Below are positions 60,903 to 64,000 of a DNA stretch of 64,000 nucleotides, in pieces. The position numbers were made by a program, and so were the translations under genes. Where the stretch lies: the NCBI RefSeq assembly GCF_001485535.1, contig NZ_BCMZ01000001.1, positions 2,480,001 through 2,544,000 of the forward strand, in the 5' to 3' direction. The notes beneath the pieces were generated by a model. That model saw only the letters and a program-made list of their open reading frames with translations. It had not been told where the DNA came from and ran no database searches. Origin of the DNA: Halobacterium sp. CBA1132 (lineage in GTDB: Archaea > Halobacteriota > Halobacteria > Halobacteriales > Halobacteriaceae). Every line of letters starts with the position of its first letter. Within the stretch, counting starts at the first letter, position 1.

Positions 60903-63563
60903 ATGAGCGAAGAGAGTTACGACCACGAGGCCGTCGAGGCCCGCTGGCAGGCGGCTTGGGACGACGCGGACGTGTACCGCACGCCCGACGACGCCGAGGA
61001 CCCGACGTACGTCCTCGGAATGTACCCCTACCCGTCGGGGAAGCTCCACATGGGGCACGTGCGCAACTACACCATCACGGACGCGTACGCCCGGTTCCGC
61101 CGGATGCGCGGCGACGACGTCCTCCACCCGATGGGGTGGGACGCGTTCGGCCTGCCCGCGGAGAACGCGGCCAAAGAGCGCGACACCAACCCCCGCGACT
61201 GGACGCTGGACTGCATCGACACGATGCGGGACCAGATGGAGTCGATGGGCTTCGGCTACGACTGGGAGCGCGAAATCACCACGTGTACGCCCGAGTACTA
61301 CCAGTGGAACCAGTGGCTGTTCCGACGCTTCCACGAGGAGGGTCTCGTCGACCGCCGGGACGCGGACGTGAACTGGTGTCCGTCCTGCGAGACGGTGCTC
61401 GCCGACGAGCAAGTCGAGGGCGAGGCGGAACTGTGCTGGCGCTGTGACACGCCCGTCGAGCAGCGCGAACTCTCCCAGTGGTTCCTCGAAATCACGCAGT
61501 ACGCCGACGAACTCGTCGACGGCATCGACGAACTCGGCGGCTGGCCGGACTCCGTCCGGCAGATGCAGCGCAACTGGATCGGCCGCCAGCACGGCACTCG
61601 GCTCACCTTCGAAATCGAGGGGCGCGGCGAGGTGGAGGCGTTCACGACGCGCGCGGACACCGTCTACGGCGCGACGTTCTTCGCGCTGGCACCCGACCAC
61701 CCCATCAGCGAGGCGCTCGTCGAAGACGACGACGACATCCGCGAGTTCGTCGAGCAGGAGGCCGACCCGGACGGCGACGAACCGAACGGCGTCCGCACCG
61801 GCCTCACCGCGACCAACCCCGTGACCGGCGCGGAGATTCCCGTGTTCGTCGCGGACTTCGTGCTCTCGGACGTCGGCACGGGCGCGCTGATGGGCGTCCC
61901 CGGCCACGACGACCGCGACCACATCTTCGCCGAGAAGATGGGCGTCCCCATCGAACCCGTCGTCGCGCCCGAGCCCGACGACTGGGACGGCGAGACGGCG
62001 CCGGACGCGCCCGACGTACAGGAGTCGGCGTTCACCGAGGACGGCGTGGTCGTCAACTCCGGCGACTACTCGGGGCTGGACAGCGAGACCGCCCGCGAGC
62101 GCGTCACCGAAGACCACGCTGCCGCCGAGTTCGCGAAACAGTACCGCCTCCGCGACTGGGGCATCTCTCGGCAGCGCTACTGGGGGACGCCGATTCCGGT
62201 CGTCCACTGCGACGACTGCGGCCCCGTCCTGGTGCCCGAGGACGACTTGCCCGTGGAACTGCCGGAGTTCGTGAACACCACCGGCAACCCGCTGGACGCC
62301 GCCGACGAGTGGAAGCAGACCACCTGTCCCGAGTGTGGCGGCGACGCCACCCGCGAGACGGACACGATGGACACGTTCGTCGACTCCTCGTGGTACTTCC
62401 TGCGCTACGTCTCCCCCGGCTTCGAGGACGCGCCGTTCGACCTCGAACGCGCGAACGACTGGATGCCCGTCGACCAGTACGTCGGCGGCATCGAGCACGC
62501 CGTGATGCACCTGCTGTACTCGCGGTTCTTCACGAAGGTGCTGGCCGACGAGGAGGACCTCGAACACCGCGAACCGTTCACGAACCTGCTCGCGCAGGGA
62601 ATGGTCCAACTGGAGGGCGAGAAGATGTCCAAGTCGAAGGGCAACGTCGTCTCCCCGCAGGACATCGTCGACGAGTACGGCGCCGACACCGCGCGCCTGT
62701 TCATGATGCAGGCCGCCCAGCCCGAACGCGACTTCGACTGGAGCGAGGAGGGCGTCCGCTCGACGAACCGCTTCCTCGCCCGCGTCAAGGAACTCGTAGA
62801 GTCGTACGATAGCGAGGCTGGCGATGGCCCCGCCGACGGCGTCGCGCAGTACGTCGCCGCTGAAACCGACGCCGCCGTCGCCGTCGCCACGCCCGAGTAC
62901 GACGACCTCGCGTTCAACGTCGCGCTCCGCGAGGCTCAAGAACTCGTGGGGACGCTGCGCCAGTACCGCGACTACGCCGACGCCGTCCACGCGGAGACGT
63001 TCGAGCGCGGCCTGAACGTCGCCGTCCGCCTGCTCGCGCCCGTCACCCCGCACCTCGCGGAGGAACTGTTCGAGGAACTCGGCGGCGACGGCTTCGCCGC
63101 GGAGACCGAGTGGCCCGAGACCGACGTCGACCGCGACGCCGCGGAGACCCGGCGCAGTCTCGTGGAGAACACCCGCGAGGACGTCCGTCAGATTATCGAG
63201 GTGGCGGGCATCGAGAACCCCGAGCGCATCGACGTCGTCGTCACGCCCGAGTGGAAGTACGACGCCCTCGGCATCGCCGTCGAGAGCGACGCCGACAACC
63301 TCATCTCCGAGTTGATGCAGGAGTCCCACATTCGCGAGCAGGGCGACGACGCCGCCGACTACGGCCAAGAACTGCAGGCCGAGCGGGAGGCGCTGTCGCT
63401 GACGCTCGCGCCCGACGAGGAGTACGACGCGCTGTCCGCGGCCGCGTGGCTCGTCGAGCGCGAGTTCGACGCACCCGTCCGCGTCGTCCACGCCAGCGAC
63501 GCCGACGACGGCGTCGCGGCGAAGGCCGAACCCGGCCGCCCCGCCATCGACATCGAGGAGTAA
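60903..63563 (+). CDS. leuS: Leucyl-tRNA synthetase (bacterial type)
   Basis: This 886-residue class I synthetase charges tRNA-Leu. HMGH is at 49-52 in YPYPSGKLHMGHVRN and KMSKS at 574-578 in GEKMSKSKGNVV. The CP1 editing domain includes TRADTVYGATFFALAPDHP and GTGALMGVPGHDDRDH, so editing residues are present. Cys pairs CPSC...CWRC and CDDC...CPEC suggest zinc sites. The YPYPSGKLHMGH signature and length point to the bacterial-like LeuRS used by haloarchaea, rather than the archaeal/eukaryal type. Start ATG 60903. Confidence 0.97.
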   Translation: MSEESYDHEAVEARWQAAWDDADVYRTPDDAEDPTYVLGMYPYPSGKLHMGHVRNYTITDAYARFRRMRGDDVLHPMGWDAFGLPAENAAKERDTNPRDWTLDCIDTMRDQMESMGFGYDWEREITTCTPEYYQWNQWLFRRFHEEGLVDRRDADVNWCPSCETVLADEQVEGEAELCWRCDTPVEQRELSQWFLEITQYADELVDGIDELGGWPDSVRQMQRNWIGRQHGTRLTFEIEGRGEVEAFTTRADTVYGATFFALAPDHPISEALVEDDDDIREFVEQEADPDGDEPNGVRTGLTATNPVTGAEIPVFVADFVLSDVGTGALMGVPGHDDRDHIFAEKMGVPIEPVVAPEPDDWDGETAPDAPDVQESAFTEDGVVVNSGDYSGLDSETARERVTEDHAAAEFAKQYRLRDWGISRQRYWGTPIPVVHCDDCGPVLVPEDDLPVELPEFVNTTGNPLDAADEWKQTTCPECGGDATRETDTMDTFVDSSWYFLRYVSPGFEDAPFDLERANDWMPVDQYVGGIEHAVMHLLYSRFFTKVLADEEDLEHREPFTNLLAQGMVQLEGEKMSKSKGNVVSPQDIVDEYGADTARLFMMQAAQPERDFDWSEEGVRSTNRFLARVKELVESYDSEAGDGPADGVAQYVAAETDAAVAVATPEYDDLAFNVALREAQELVGTLRQYRDYADAVHAETFERGLNVAVRLLAPVTPHLAEELFEELGGDGFAAETEWPETDVDRDAAETRRSLVENTREDVRQIIEVAGIENPERIDVVVTPEWKYDALGIAVESDADNLISELMQESHIREQGDDAADYGQELQAEREALSLTLAPDEEYDALSAAAWLVEREFDAPVRVVHASDADDGVAAKAEPGRPAIDIEE

Positions 63564-63688
63564 CCGCGCTCCGCTTGCTCACGGCTCCCTGCGGTCGCCG
63601 TTCACTAACGCGGTTCTCGCTCACTGCGTTCGCTCTGAACCGCGCTTCGCTCGAACGCCGGTAGCGCCGCGGAAAACGAGCCTGCCAG

Positions 63689-64000
63689 CTACTCGATGTC
63701 GACGCGCGTGGACTCCTCGCTGGCGTGGGACTTCGGCAGTTCGACCGTCAGCACGCCGTTCTCGAAGCCCGCGGTCGCGCCCGATTCGTCGACCTCCTCG
63801 GGGAGCGTGACACTCCGGGAGAGCGAGCGCTTGCTGCGCTCCCGGCGCACGTAGTTGTCGTCGTCGACGGCGCTCTCATCCTCGTGGCGCGCGTCGATGC
63901 GAAGCGTCCGTTCGTGAACCTCCACGTCGATGTCGTCCTTCTCGTAGCCCGGGAGGTCAGCCGTCACGACGAACGCCTCCTCGTCGTCCCGAACGTCGAC
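63689..64000 (-). CDS. Hsp20/alpha-crystallin family small heat-shock protein (N-terminus outside window)
   Basis: The frame runs to the window edge on the 5' side. Visible residues are VRDDEEAFVVTADLPGYEKDDIDVEVHERTLRIDA... and the end FENGVLTVELPKSHASEESTRVDIE, an alpha-crystallin domain with its conserved GVLTVELPK strand. These chaperones hold unfolded proteins. The N-terminal arm and start are not in the window. Confidence 0.93.
   Translation of the reverse strand, partial: VDVRDDEEAFVVTADLPGYEKDDIDVEVHERTLRIDARHEDESAVDDDNYVRRERSKRSLSRSVTLPEEVDESGATAGFENGVLTVELPKSHASEESTRVDIE

Noticed and set aside
60723-63491. Open frame of 922 codons on the minus strand
   Set aside because: Antisense to leuS, which has all its family motifs. 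The frame has no motif of its own.
63564-63688. Possible RNA or hairpin element between leuS and hsp20
   Set aside because: An imperfect structure (cgcggttc/gaaccgcg, 20-nt loop) exists, but it does not match the triloop arrays and may be due to low complexity.

Overview
The window is chromosomal DNA of a halophilic archaeon (class Halobacteria, plausibly Halobacterium or a close relative; the genus is an inference). The signs are very high G+C in nearly all genes, strongly acidic proteins, archaeal TATA boxes about 27 bases before many start codons (leaderless mRNAs), a thermosome, DNA polymerase D, KEOPS and RIO1 genes, Tat lipoproteins and a PGF-CTERM surface protein. The window is densely coding, with genes on both strands and small operons.

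Layout. 1-10.6 kb: end of ligA, cspA, an alanine dehydrogenase/OCD-like gene, thermosome, and a translation cluster (KH protein, trpS, rio1, eif1A, tyrS) with uspA and a zinc-finger autoantigen-like gene. 10.7-20.2 kb: mdh, a ferredoxin, a strikingly AT-rich two-gene island (SMC/ABC-like ATPase plus TOPRIM-like protein, a candidate defence system), hel308, cgi121, membrane proteins and tRNA-Gln with a duplicated 3' end. 20.3-29.2 kb: purO, phosphoesterase, tnaA broken by an IS6-type element with a perfect 8-bp target duplication, aspartate kinase and an ABC-2 exporter. 29.3-39.3 kb: uvrC, uspA/TauE pair, uvrB, a PQQ-propeller protein, DNA polymerase D small subunit (GTG start) and signal peptidase. 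39.3-45.6 kb: regulator/membrane pair, DoxX pair, orc1/cdc6, a replication origin with inverted origin recognition boxes (ORBs) around an AT-rich core, and the origin-associated genes oapABC. 45.6-64 kb: 24-nt tandem repeats, a MATE exporter, two MITE-like elements bracketing a DUF2391 gene, a thiamine-type ABC transporter, a surface protein, two rhodaneses, leuS and the end of an hsp20 gene.

Main points for a second look are the ATPase-TOPRIM island, the origin plus ORB-like sites far from it (17.4 kb and, inside a coding region, 50.9 kb; these two share a 20-nt core), arrays of perfect hairpins with 3-nt loops at three intergenic places (one exactly between two copies of the tRNA-Gln 3' end), the MITE pair, and several very small genes supported by frame and promoter position. 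Everything is read by eye; no database search or folding program was run.
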